The notes beneath the pieces are model-generated. The model saw nothing but the letters and a program-made list of their open reading frames with translations. It had not been told where the DNA came from and searched no databases. A stretch of DNA of 32,408 bases from Lacticaseibacillus pantheris DSM 15945 = JCM 12539 = NBRC 106106 (lineage in GTDB: Bacteria > Bacillota > Bacilli > Lactobacillales > Lactobacillaceae), in contig NZ_BBAI01000027.1 in NCBI RefSeq assembly GCF_001311175.1, positions 1 to 32,408 of the forward strand. Reading direction: 5' to 3'. Each line of letters opens with the position of its first letter. Position 1 is the first letter of the stretch. Below, in pieces: positions 9,617 through 18,135 of this stretch. Both the position numbers and the translations under genes were made by a program.

Positions 9617-9623
9617 GTGCAGA

Positions 9624-10391
9624 CTAAATATAGTTGACGGTCACTTCACCCATTTTGATACCGCCGTTAATGTACACACGCGGGGTGTCCCTGTGGTCCC
9701 TGTGGCCGACCTCCGTTACTTCGCCCATCATCGGCTGGATATCCAGGATGGTGTTCCAGGTGCGGGGGATGTACAGCGAGATTTGGCTGGCGGTCCCGCT
9801 GACCGTGATGGTCGCGCTGTCGCCGAGGATGGTGGCGTCGTCGAAGTACACTTTGATTTCACCCAGGGAGGCGCTGATGTCGGCTGACTGGAAATCAGGC
9901 GACTGGACGTACCGGACGGCGCTGCCGAGGCTGACGGCAAAGTTGACGTGGCTTTCGTCGTCGGTCCCGGTGCTCGTACTGTAGTGGGCGCGAACGTGGT
10001 CTTGATGTGTGCCGCCATGAACTTCGATGTGCTCGCTAACGTGTTGGCTGGCCCAGCGCTTCCAGCGGCGCTTTTGGAACGGCCGGAAAATCAGGGAGAG
10101 GCCGATAGTGAGCAGTAATGCGATGGCCAGGATTGTCCACGGCGTTAGGGCGCTGATGCCGAGCGGTTTTGCGTAGAGCATCCCCAGGAAGGCCAGGCCA
10201 AAGATGGTGCCGCCGATACTGAGGTTGATCAGGTTGGCGATGGTGGCGCCAACCAGGATGATGGTGAGAAGGATGGTCCAGAAGCCGAGGTGGACGGGTA
10301 GCCACCCCAGTTGCGAGGCGCCGAGCGTGCCAGCGCAAGCAATGAGGAAGATGCCCCAGAACCATGGTTGCCAGTAATTGTGTTTATTCAT
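9624..10391 (-). CDS. LiaF-like membrane protein (4 helices plus C-terminal domain)
   Basis: 255 residues. The N-terminal third has four closely spaced hydrophobic helices (about 8-27, 34-57, 59-77 and 82-101), then a basic linker (FQKRRWKRW) and a soluble C-terminal domain. That domain is predicted beta-rich, with repeated Gly/Asp turns such as SLGEIKVYFDDA and GGIKMGEVTVNYI, as in the LiaF/YvqF C-terminal region. LiaF proteins damp envelope-stress signalling in other Firmicutes. Here it overlaps the LytTR regulator upstream by eight bases, so the two are translationally coupled, and the partner is not a LiaRS system. GAGGTC lies before the ATG. The frame is intact. Confidence 0.8.
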   Translation of the reverse strand: MNKHNYWQPWFWGIFLIACAGTLGASQLGWLPVHLGFWTILLTIILVGATIANLINLSIGGTIFGLAFLGMLYAKPLGISALTPWTILAIALLLTIGLSLIFRPFQKRRWKRWASQHVSEHIEVHGGTHQDHVRAHYSTSTGTDDESHVNFAVSLGSAVRYVQSPDFQSADISASLGEIKVYFDDATILGDSATITVSGTASQISLYIPRTWNTILDIQPMMGEVTEVGHRDHRDTPRVYINGGIKMGEVTVNYI

Positions 10392-10828
10392 GAGATGACC
10401 TCGTTTCGTTTAGTCGGTCCTGCAGCTGCCGGTAGTAACGGCGGGACGCGTATACCTGTTTGTGTGAGCGACGGAAGCTAATCCAGCAGTTGGCCAGTGA
10501 CCGGTTGACGGCGCTAACCTGGTAGAGATTGATGATGGTAGATTTAGCGACGCGGGCAAAGTAGCCGGGGAGACTGTCCTCCAGCGCGTATAACCGCTCC
10601 TTTGATTGGTAAATTTGGTCGGCGGTATGTACTTGGACGGTGCGTTCTTCGGTTTGGACAAAGATGATGTCGCTGGATCAAGGAAGAACTCTTGCTATCG
10701 CGGTACGCCGTGATGGTGTGCGCTGCCAGCAATTGTTGGAGGCGTTGGGTTTCGGCGGAGGGGGCGGCGGCGCGGATGACCACTTCAGGTTCATCGAGCT
10801 GGTCGTCCTGTTCAAAACGCACATGCAT
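10384..10828 (-). CDS. LytTR DNA-binding regulator, single-domain (one frame break)
   Basis: Small transcription factor of about 148 residues. The ATG at 10828 is preceded by AAAGGAGG. The N-terminal part (MHVRFEQDDQLDEPEVVIRA) leads into a LytTR domain whose diagnostic pieces, DIIFVQTEERTVQVHT, LPGYFARVAKSTIINL and SFRRSHKQVYASRRY, lie in a different frame. The join falls between about 10670 and 10695 and corresponds to one extra base. LytTR-only proteins without a receiver domain are common in lactobacilli and usually sit beside a small membrane protein that may control them; here it is the LiaF-like protein, overlapping by eight bases. No ORF caller would find this gene whole. Confidence 0.82.
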
Positions 10829-10949
10829 TGGCGTCGCCTCCTTTTCTCTTCGTCGTTGCCATTATTACACCATTTTTGTCCGTGCTCGTACACACTTTTC
10901 GCCTAACCGGTCACTTTTTGTGCATGAGCGGTTGCTACGGGGATGGGGT

Positions 10950-11203
10950 GGCCGCGTCGGTCGGACCGGTGAGCTGCGGCTTTCGTGGGGTACTCCGTGG
11001 TAAGCCACTGCTAGGGCGAAACCTCCAACTCACCAAGCCCGGGTGAGTTTCCGGTGCGATTCCAAGCCCGTCCGGAAACCCATCGGCCGGTCTTGGAACT
11101 CGTCGCGCAGTACGTCGCCTGCGGCTCCTACTGCGTTACACCCCGGCAGTGGTTACCACTCCGACCCCACACGCCTCCGCTCCCCGGTCCGACCGACGCG
11201 GCC
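10950..11203. repeat. Family A element, copy 2, with perfect 20-bp terminal inverted repeats
   Basis: The 254-base unit is bounded by GGCCGCGTCGGTCGGACCGG (10950-10969) and its exact complement (11184-11203); pairing extends inward a further 8-10 bases with mismatches. It holds the family core on the minus strand (10975-11011). Much of its length is the reverse complement of 306-533. No protein is encoded. The form resembles a miniature inverted-repeat element, but I see no clear target-site duplication. Confidence 0.82.
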
Positions 11204-11580
11204 GCACGATACTGCGGAGGTCACGTCTTCCGGCATGACGCCTCCACTCCAAATCTCGCCCGCGGTTCTCGACACTTCGTGGTGGTGATTGTCATTGCGT
11301 ACTTCCACGCCTCCGCTCCCTGGTCCGACCCACGCCGTCTCCCGCTACCGTGGCTGCCACGCCTCTTAACGCGGTGATTACGTCGCAAAGGCCAAACGTG
11401 GGCCTGGTGTTTGGCAATTTGTAATCTGCTCACCTAACATTTAGTGCTCATTACGTATAGTTCTAGAACTAGAAATAGTAGGATGTGGCACGTGTCGAAA
11501 AAGTCAGCGACTTAACGGGGTAAAGCACTGACACATACATTCGTGTCCATGCGATATTGGCTTGTCATCTACGAAGTGAC
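11204..11580. other. Non-coding stretch with degenerate family A fragments and a 14-bp palindrome
   Basis: The segment around 11308-11332 repeats, in direct orientation, the CGCCTCCGCTCCC-GGTCCGACC stretch of 11173-11195. GCCAAAC/GTTTGGC (about 11392-11416) can form a small hairpin. TAGTTCTAGAACTA at 11458-11471 is a perfect 14-base palindrome. No gene, promoter or known RNA is supported. Confidence 0.5.
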
Positions 11581-11845
11581 GGGTGCCAGCAAAGTGGTGG
11601 TGGGGTGGAGGCGACTGAACCGGAGTTATGACCGCTACCGGGGTTACGCAGGCAGTTTGCGCTTTAGCGCTTACTGCGTGCTACTCGCAGGAATGGTGGA
11701 GCCAGTTCGAGAGCTCTTACGGCTTTAGCCGTTAGAACGCGACGAGCTTTGAGACTGACTGCCCGTACTTGGCAGGCAGGCTCCAAGTCGCACCGGAAAC
11801 TCGCGTACTTTGCGAGTTGGAGGTTTCGCCCCAGAAACGGTCATG
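11581..11845. repeat. Outer arm of the mirror-image composite repeat (right), plus a further family A fragment
   Basis: Bases 11581-11752 are the reverse complement of 1-185. Bases 11751-11835 then repeat 411-495 in the same orientation (GAGACTGAC, a Cys/Gly-rich-looking GC stretch, then GAGTTGGAGG-TTTCGCCC). The right block therefore carries pieces of the family in both orientations. Nothing coding is supported. Confidence 0.8.
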
Positions 11846-11920
11846 ACGGAGCGGTTCACAAAGCCGCAACCCCACCACCGCTTTGCCTGCACCCGCCCAC
11901 CACCACCACCCGTAGAGCAT

Positions 11921-11953
11921 AAAACCCCCGCAGCCACGAAGGCTACGGGGGTT
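11921..11953 (-). terminator. Intrinsic terminator of the exporter / DUF4811 operon
   Basis: Read on the minus strand, AACCCCCG..AGCC pairs with GGCT.CGGGGGTT and is followed by TTAT. The G/C-rich stem lies 12 bases past the stop of the DUF4811 gene. Confidence 0.8.
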
Positions 11954-11964
11954 ATGATGGAGAA

Positions 11965-12693
11965 CTATTTTTGGACGGCTTTGACGGCTTTGTCAATCGC
12001 GGCCTGCTGGTACTTGGCTGCGAGCTGCTTAGCCAATGCCTGTTCTTGGGCAGTGGTCATGCCTGGGTTCTTAGCCTTTGCGGCAGCGACCTGTTGCTGG
12101 ATGGCCATCTGCAGTTGGGCCTTCTGGGCGGCAGACTGCTTCTGCGCCGCCTTCATGTTCTTGCTCAGCTGCTTAGCCTGACTAGTGGTCAGACTGTACC
12201 ACGTAGACGGGATCTTGAACGTGTTGGTCTGCTTAATCAGGTGGTGGTTGTTCAACCCGTTAAACATCAACTTCGTAAAGTTGCTCTTGTATACCCACTC
12301 ACGCTTAGTGGTCTGCATCTGCGCCACATCGGTCTTGCTAGTCACTACCCGGTTGTGAATCCGGTAGTCAGCCTTGGTGTGTTGCGCCTTAGCCTTGCTA
12401 CTATCACTAATTTTGTAGATGTAAACGTTGTGGTCACCGTTCGTCCCCACATCTTGGTGGAGTAGCAGCGGTAACGCCTTGCTCGGTGAGGCCGAGTAGA
12501 CCACCTGGCTGGTAGTAGTCGTTACTTGCTTCATGCCCAGGTGGTTTTGGTCGTTATCATAGATGGCCCAGATTGAGCCGAGCATGACGATACCCGTAAC
12601 GGCAACAAAGAGCGTGCGGTACCAGGAGTTTTTCATTGTGACAAAGGAGATGAAGAGCAAGATGGTGCTAATGACTAATATCCAGAGAATCAT
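11965..12693 (-). CDS. DUF4811-type membrane-anchored protein
   Basis: 242 residues of unknown function; I place it in DUF4811 from its layout and its usual neighbour. Two helices (about 1-20 and 28-46) are followed by an extracytoplasmic domain with a Ser/Thr/Lys-rich middle. The C-terminal tail (about 165-242) is rich in Ala, Gln and Lys and is probably a coiled coil (KNMKAAQKQSAAQKAQ and similar). The ATG overlaps the exporter stop (TAATG) and AAAGGAGG lies seven bases upstream, so the two proteins are translationally coupled. It may help the exporter. The frame is intact. Confidence 0.8.
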   Translation of the reverse strand: MILWILVISTILLFISFVTMKNSWYRTLFVAVTGIVMLGSIWAIYDNDQNHLGMKQVTTTTSQVVYSASPSKALPLLLHQDVGTNGDHNVYIYKISDSSKAKAQHTKADYRIHNRVVTSKTDVAQMQTTKREWVYKSNFTKLMFNGLNNHHLIKQTNTFKIPSTWYSLTTSQAKQLSKNMKAAQKQSAAQKAQLQMAIQQQVAAAKAKNPGMTTAQEQALAKQLAAKYQQAAIDKAVKAVQK

Positions 12694-14173
12694 TATGCTG
12701 CCTCCTTTGCTGCTTTGTTTGGCTTAACTTCGGTGGAATTCATCTTGGTGTTCAGGAAGAACGCCAGGATCCAGCCGAGTGCGCTGAAGCCCACGGCAAT
12801 CCAGAATGCGGCGTGATAGCCGTCCAGCGTGGCGTTAAAGAAGCTGTTCTTGTAAGCCAGCGGGTCGGCTTTGAGTAGCGCATGTGCCGGACTGTGCTGG
12901 TTCGTCACGTTCGTCAGCACGGAGACCATGATGGCCGTCGTGATCGAACTGGCGATTTGCCGCAGCGTGTTGTTGACGGCGGTCCCGTGCCCAACCAGGT
13001 CCTGGCTGAGCGCGTTCATCCCGTTGGTGGTCAGCGGCATCATCGTCATCGAAATCCCAAACATCCGGACTGCGTACAGCACCGTGATGTAGATGGATGG
13101 CGTGGTGGCAGTCACGAACGCGTACGGAATGGTTGCGACCGCGAGCGTGAACAGACCCATCTGGCGAGTCGCTTGGCACCGATGCGGTCAAAGATGGTCC
13201 CGGTAATCGGGCTCATGACGGCCATCATCAGGGCACCAGGTAGCAACGTCAAACCTGATTCCAGCGCGGACTTACCGTGGATAATCTGTAGGTACAACGG
13301 GATAACCATTTCGGCACCCACCATGGCCATGTTGGCGATGGACGCCAATACGGTTGACAGCGTGAAAATACGGGACTTGAATACCCGGAGCTCCAGGAAT
13401 GGTGTGTCCATGTGGAGTTGACGGTAGGCAAATAGGGCGATTACTACGACACCAAGGATGATGGTGCCATAAACCACTGGTGAGCCCCAACCTTTGTCCC
13501 CAACTTCGGAGAACCCGTACAGCAAGGCACCAAACCCAATGGTGGATTCAATCAGCGAGAGAATGTCCAGACGTGGGTTATGTTGTGGCAGTACGTCACG
13601 CATGAAGAATACGGCGGAGACAATGACCAGGATGGTGACTGGAATCAGCATCCCAAAGAGGGTCCGCCAGCCGAAGTTATCAATGACAAATCCGGACAGG
13701 GTTGGTCCAATCGCTGGTGCCACCCCGATGGCGATGCCGGCCACACCCATGGCCGCACCACGTTTTTCTGGTGGGAAGATGGTCAGCATAATGTTCTGCA
13801 GTAATGGCATCGTGATACCAACACCAACGGCCTGAATTAAACGGCCAGCCAATAGGAAGGCAAAGCTGGGTGCGGTGAACGCCACCACCGTCCCGAGCAA
13901 GAACGTGCTCATGGCGATGAGGTACAGGCGCCTAGTAGGTACCTTAGAGGTCAGGTAGGCGGTCACGGGAATCATGATTCCGTTGACCATCATGAACCCC
14001 GTGGTCAACCACTGCACGGTGGCGGTGGAGATGTCGAAGGCCTTCATCAAAGTCGGGAAGGCCGTACTGAGAATGGTTTGGTTCAAAACGGTAGTAAAAA
14101 CGCCGACAATTAGCGTCGCTACCAATAGGGTCACATTAATTTTGCGCCCGTTGTTATCAGTAATATTGTTCAT
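12693..14173 (-). CDS. DHA2-family drug:H+ antiporter, 14 helices (one frame break)
   Basis: Multidrug exporter of the EmrB/QacA/LmrB class. The first frame gives MNNITDNNGRKINVTLLVAT with motif D1 (TTVLNQTILSTAFPTLM), the antiporter motif C region (GVAGIAIGVAPAIGPTLSGF), motif A-like FLLAGRLIQAVGVG, and helices through GALMMAVMSPITGTIFDRIGAKRLA. The protein then continues in another frame from MGLFTLAVATIPYAF to EVKPNKAAKEAA. One base is missing at about 13155-13165. Corrected length is about 493 residues, normal for DHA2. It is divergent from the MerR regulator at 14289, the usual layout for a drug-responsive pump. Confidence 0.92.
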
Positions 14174-14199
14174 TACGGTTGCCCAGCTTTTAATTTATT

Positions 14200-14250
14200 T
14201 TGCGACACGTTTATCGCATTGTGTTACAATTACGATATCAAATGTTACAA
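14200..14250. promoter_or_regulatory. Divergent promoter with paired TGTTACAA boxes
   Basis: TGTTACAA occurs at 14222-14229 and again at 14243-14250, exactly 21 bases apart (two helical turns), between the exporter and merR. On + a TTGCGA (14200-14205), 19-base spacer, TACAAT (14225-14230) arrangement matches the stretched promoters that MerR proteins act on. The boxes are the likely regulator site; no binding evidence exists. Confidence 0.5.
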
Positions 14251-14288
14251 CTAGATTTTCAGAAAGTCAATGAACGGGGTCCAAATAA

Positions 14289-14735
14289 ATGGAGCACATG
14301 GAAAAATTTGTGAGCAAGATGCGGTCCTTTGATTTTTCAATGGGTATTGGGGAAACGTGTCGGGTGAGCGGCGTAACACCGGCGCAAATTCGCTATTGGG
14401 AGAAGAAAGGCTACATTCGGTCGATTCGTCATGGTGACGGGCAAAATAAACGGTATCCGTACGGCAGCGTTGCCGCAATTGTCTACATTAAAACCAAGAT
14501 GGACGAGGGGTACACGTTGGCCCACGCTGCGGCCGAGGCCCAGCGTCACTTTGATGATATGCACGTCCTGAAACGGATGCTGTATCAGGGCGGACTCACC
14601 GTGGAGCAGCATGATGACTTTGCACTCGTTATGCTGGGTCAACTGAGTGATGAACCTCAATTTGACGTGGTCGCGCGGGTGGACGACGACGCAGTGACGC
14701 TTAGTAAACGGGCCCACCAGGAAGGGACACTGTAA
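14289..14735 (+). CDS. MerR-family transcriptional regulator
   Basis: 148 residues. The N-terminal winged helix-turn-helix reads MGIGETCRVSGVTPAQIRYWEKKGYI and continues through RYPYGSVAAIVYIKTKMDEGYTLAHAAAEA. The C-terminal part is short and without recognisable drug-binding residues. It is transcribed divergently from the DHA2 exporter and probably controls it and itself. Start choice is between ATG 14289 and ATG 14298; neither has a strong ribosome site. The stop overlaps the next start (TAATG). The frame is intact. Confidence 0.9.
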   Translation: MEHMEKFVSKMRSFDFSMGIGETCRVSGVTPAQIRYWEKKGYIRSIRHGDGQNKRYPYGSVAAIVYIKTKMDEGYTLAHAAAEAQRHFDDMHVLKRMLYQGGLTVEQHDDFALVMLGQLSDEPQFDVVARVDDDAVTLSKRAHQEGTL

Positions 14736-15399
14736 TGCGACCAGCAATTATATGGAATAAACAGTTGCAGTGGCGTGTTACCATGCGCGCCAGTAAGCGT
14801 CCCGCTGCGCCAATTACGGACACGCAGGCGGGCATCCGTGCGGCCATTACGGCGGACCCGCAGAATGCCGCGTACACCGCGGCGGGTGTTGAGCCACTGT
14901 ACGTTGCGGATCCGCGAGCACGAATTTTGCTCATTGGGCAGGCACCGGGTCAGCGGGCGCAGGACGCACGGTTGTTTTTTTTAACGATCCCAGTGGCGAC
15001 CGGTTGCGGGAATGGATGGACGTCACGCGCGACCAGTTTTACGACCCACGCAATTTTGCCGTGCTACCGCTAGACTTCTACTTTCCCGGTAAGGGCAAAG
15101 GTGGCGACCTCCCGCCACGCAAAGGGTTCGCGGACAAGTGGCTGCCCCAACTGATCGACCAGATGCCGCAGGTTAAGCTGACGGTGCTGATTGGCAGTTA
15201 CGCTCAGCGGTGGTATTTGGGTCAGCGGGCGCAAAAGACGCTCACCGCGACCGTTGAGCATTACGCGGATTACTTGCCAGACGCGCTTCCCATTGTGCAC
15301 CCATCCCCACGCAACCAGGCGTGGGTTAAGCAACACCCGTGGTTTAAGGACCAAGTAGTGCCGGAATTGCGGACCCGTGTGCACGGCCTGATTGACTAA
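14735..15399 (+). CDS. Uracil-DNA-glycosylase-family protein (one frame break)
   Basis: About 221 residues after correction. The motifs of the UDG superfamily are present: ARILLIGQAPGQRAQDA (active-site GQAPG loop), then in the second frame DPSGDRLREWMDV, the DFYFPGKGKGGDLPPRKGF stretch, LTVLIGSYAQ, and the C-terminal LPIVHPSPRN loop. Members remove uracil from DNA or are distant relatives of unknown activity. The frame break lies in a T8 run at 14974-14982, an error-prone site. Overlap with the merR stop (TAATG) and GAAGGGAC upstream show coupling to the regulator, an unexpected pairing. A strong terminator follows. Confidence 0.85.
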
Positions 15400-15422
15400 C
15401 GCAGTCTTAATCAGGCTTTTTT
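15386..15422 (+). terminator. Intrinsic terminator of the merR / UDG operon
   Basis: GCCTGATT pairs with AATCAGGC, with an inner GACT/AGTC pair, followed by six T. The stem includes the last codons of the gene. Confidence 0.9.
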
Positions 15423-15497
15423 GTGCCACAATTAAGAACAAAATGTCGATTAACCAGACAAAGATAAAAATGTTAGCGTTCCCATTCATACGGGCGT

Positions 15498-15526
15498 TTG
15501 TATGGGGGCAACGATACCTTTATAAT
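15498..15526 (+). promoter_or_regulatory. Strong sigma-A promoter of the acyltransferase / GT8 operon
   Basis: TTGTAT (15498-15503), 17-base spacer, perfect TATAAT (15521-15526), 48 bases before the TTG start of the first gene. Confidence 0.75.
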
Positions 15527-15573
15527 GACAAATTGAATAAGCAAACTGGTCAAACCGTGAGGAGGCAATCCGA

Positions 15574-16338
15574 TTGGCGCGAATGATTAAGTATTACGAC
15601 GACGTCACGGATGACTTTGTGACTAGTGCACACCAGGACATCCGGATTCCCGATGATTACCAGTGGGAACACTCTGGTTGGTGGTGGCAGGCACGGCGCG
15701 TCGTGGTGACCGCCCTGGCTCGGGTTGCGGGGTGGTTCATTTTGCACGTGGGCTGGCACGTCCGCTGGGTTAACCGGGCGGCACTCCGCAATGCGGGCAA
15801 AGGGGGTTACTTCCTCTACGCTAACCACACGCAACCCGTGGGCGATCCGTTTCTGATGTTGGCTGCCGGCCAGTCACGCGGCTTTGCGGCTGTTGTTAGT
15901 GGTGCCAATCTGGGCATACCGTTTCTGGGGCGTATCTTACCGTGGGTAGGCGCGTTGCCGATACCGGAGGGGATGCACGGACTGGCACGGTTTAACCACG
16001 CCGTGCGGACGCAGATCGACGCGGACCGTTACGTGGCCATCTTTCCCGAAGCCCACGTGTGGCCGTACTATACCGGTATTCGTCCGTTCAGTGCGGCGGC
16101 ATTTCATTATCCCGTCGCAACGCAGGCACCGGTGTACACCATGACCGTGACCTATCAGCACCGGCGTTGGGGCCGGCACCCGCGGATGACGGTGTTTATT
16201 GATGGACCGTTACGCCCGAACGTGACTTTGTCCCGGAAGCAACAACAAGTACAACTCGCGGACATGGTAGCAAGGCAAATGCGGCAACGCTCCGCTGAAA
16301 GCACGTATACATACATTACGTACCAAAGGAGGGACTAG
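15574..16338 (+). CDS. PlsC-like lysophospholipid acyltransferase
   Basis: 254 residues. The acyltransferase core is recognisable: YANHTQPVGDPF holds the catalytic His85, VVSGANLGIPFLGRIL the second block, and AIFPEAHVWPYYTGIRPF the FPEG-like substrate block (157-161). A hydrophobic stretch near 43-62 may anchor it. The His and Asp are separated by five residues, not the usual four. I chose the TTG at 15574, which lies eight bases behind GAGGAGG (15559-15565); the ATG at 15583 is 17 bases away and too far. First gene of a four-gene operon with no gaps. The acceptor is unknown; a glycolipid made by the neighbouring GT8 enzymes is a reasonable guess. The frame is intact. Confidence 0.88.
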   Translation: MARMIKYYDDVTDDFVTSAHQDIRIPDDYQWEHSGWWWQARRVVVTALARVAGWFILHVGWHVRWVNRAALRNAGKGGYFLYANHTQPVGDPFLMLAAGQSRGFAAVVSGANLGIPFLGRILPWVGALPIPEGMHGLARFNHAVRTQIDADRYVAIFPEAHVWPYYTGIRPFSAAAFHYPVATQAPVYTMTVTYQHRRWGRHPRMTVFIDGPLRPNVTLSRKQQQVQLADMVARQMRQRSAESTYTYITYQRRD

Positions 16339-16339
16339 T

Positions 16340-17172
16340 ATGGATGTCCTATATTGTGGTGACGCCAAAATGGCAGATGGCCTGCTGATTTCGGTGCTGT
16401 CGCTACTGCGTACCGTGCAGGAACCGTTACACGTACACATTCTAACGGCGCACATTACCGTGGGCATGAAGGAATATCGCCCCGTCAACGACGAAACGGT
16501 GGAGTTGCTGTTGCAGCAAGTACAACAGGTTGATTCGGCGAACACGGTGGTGAAGCACGACGTGACCGAGTTGTTCAACATGGAGCCACCCTTGGCAAAC
16601 ATGGACACCATCTTCACGCCCAACTGTGTGCTACGGTTGTTTGCGGACCAGGTGCCGGATCTGCCCGACCGCATATTGTACCTGGATACCGACGTGGTGA
16701 GTCGTCGCGACTGTAGCGAGTTTTACCACCAGAACATGGATGGCATCGAATTGGCCGGCACTTTGGATTATTACGGGCGCTGGTTCTTCCACAATCGGGG
16801 TATCCGGTTTGATTACCTGAATTCCGGGGTGTTACTGCTCAACCTCAAGGAAATTCGCCGTACGGGATTGTTTGAACGGGCCCGGCGGTTGTGCGTCACC
16901 ACGCAGATGTTCATGCCCGACCAGTCGGCTTTGAACCGGCTGGTGACCGAAGTGCGAATCATGCCACGTCGCTATAACGACCAGCGCCGCTTACACGCGG
17001 ACACCGTTTTTCAGCACTTCACCACAAGTTTTCGGCTGTGGCCGTGGGTACACACGCTCACCGTGAAGCTTGGCAGGTCACGGCCGTGCACGACCAGCTG
17101 AAATTGCACGAGTATGACGACGTGCTTGATGAATATGACCGTTTGGAACCCCAACTAAAGGATAAAAACTAA
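16340..17172 (+). CDS. Family 8 glycosyltransferase, first copy (one frame break)
   Basis: Retaining nucleotide-sugar glycosyltransferase of the GT8 (galactosyl/glucosyltransferase) family. Shown by RILYLDTDVV with metal-binding D116-T-D118, LNSGVLLLNL and MPDQSALNRL. The ATG follows the acyltransferase stop by one base, behind AAAGGAGGG. The frame breaks at about 17067-17070 (GTGAAGCTTGG; one C missing). Restoring it gives KPWQVTAVHDQLKLHEY and a stop that overlaps the next start (TAATG at 17170-17174). Corrected length is about 277 residues. The substrate is not predictable; these enzymes often build lipid-linked or cell-wall sugars. Confidence 0.88.
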
Positions 17173-18135
17173 TGACTGCAACAAGGACTATTCCGTTATT
17201 TTTCGCGGTTGACGACCGGTATGCGCCATACTTAGCGGTAACGTTAACCTCAATTATTCAAAACAGCAACTCCCAGCAACAGTATGAAGCCATCATCCTC
17301 CACGACCACTTAGCCCCGGAGCACCAGGACCGGTTGGCAAAGTTGGCGACGGATAACGTGCACGTACGGTTCGTCCAGATGGGGGATGCCTTTGCCCAAC
17401 GCATGGCGAATGACCATTCCGAACTGCGTTGTGACTATCACACCCTGACCATTTTCTTCCGGTTATTTATTGCCGACATGTTCCCCGAGTACGACAAGGG
17501 TATCTATTTGGATGCAGACGTTGTGGTCACCACGGATATTGCACAAATGTTTGGGTTAGACCTGCACGGTAACTATCTGTGGGTGCATGGATACCTACCT
17601 GGCCGATTCCCCCGTGACCATTGCGTACGTTGAGGATGCCGTGGGCGTGCCGATGCAAAGTTACATTAATTCTGGAGTGCTGTTGATGGACCTGGCGGCG
17701 TTGCGACAGTGCAACCTCGGCGACCGGTTCCTCGCGTTGCTGCAGCAGTACGACTTTGATACCATCGCGCCCGACCAGGACTACATCAACGCGCTGGTGC
17801 ACGACCACATTTTGCGGCTCGACCAGACGTGGAACACCATGCCGACTTTGCCGACCATGAATCAGGCGTTAACCCGGCCGAACGTGATTCACTTCAACCT
17901 TTTTGCCAAGCCGTGGCACTATGACCACGTGATGTACTCCGATTTCTTCTGGCAGTACGTCCCTGATTCCGGTTATGCCGACGAGATTGCTTTGGCTAAA
18001 CGCAATTACAGCAAGGACGATGTGGCTACGGATGACGCCAACGCTGAGGAACTGGTCACCAAGGCGACGGCGCTGGTTGCCGACGCGGGTAACTTCAAGC
18101 ACGCCAACGAGCGGGGCGTTCAGGTGCGTGTATGA
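17172..18135 (+). CDS. Family 8 glycosyltransferase, second copy (one frame break)
   Basis: GT8 enzyme of about 321 residues. The N-terminus TIPLFFAVDDRYAPYLAVTL and KGIYLDADVVVTTDI (D114-A-D116) are typical; after the break YINSGVLLMDLAAL, APDQDYIN and VIHFNLFAKPWHYD complete the fold. The break lies near 17577-17592, just where GT8 proteins read as GN-LVGA-MDTY. One base too many, or two too few, separates the halves. The last residues overlap the next start (ATGA at 18132). It differs clearly from the first GT8 protein, so the pair probably adds two different sugars, or one sugar in two steps. Confidence 0.88.

Noticed and set aside
10640-11377. Plus-strand frames of 72-107 residues through the LytTR gene and repeat block
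   Set aside because: They oppose a real gene or cover repeats, and are Arg/Pro/Ser-rich without motifs.
1-11845. Composite transposon carrying 0.6-10.9 kb
   Set aside because: The flanking repeats encode no transposase, the genes inside are core-type and of ordinary composition, and no target duplication is visible.
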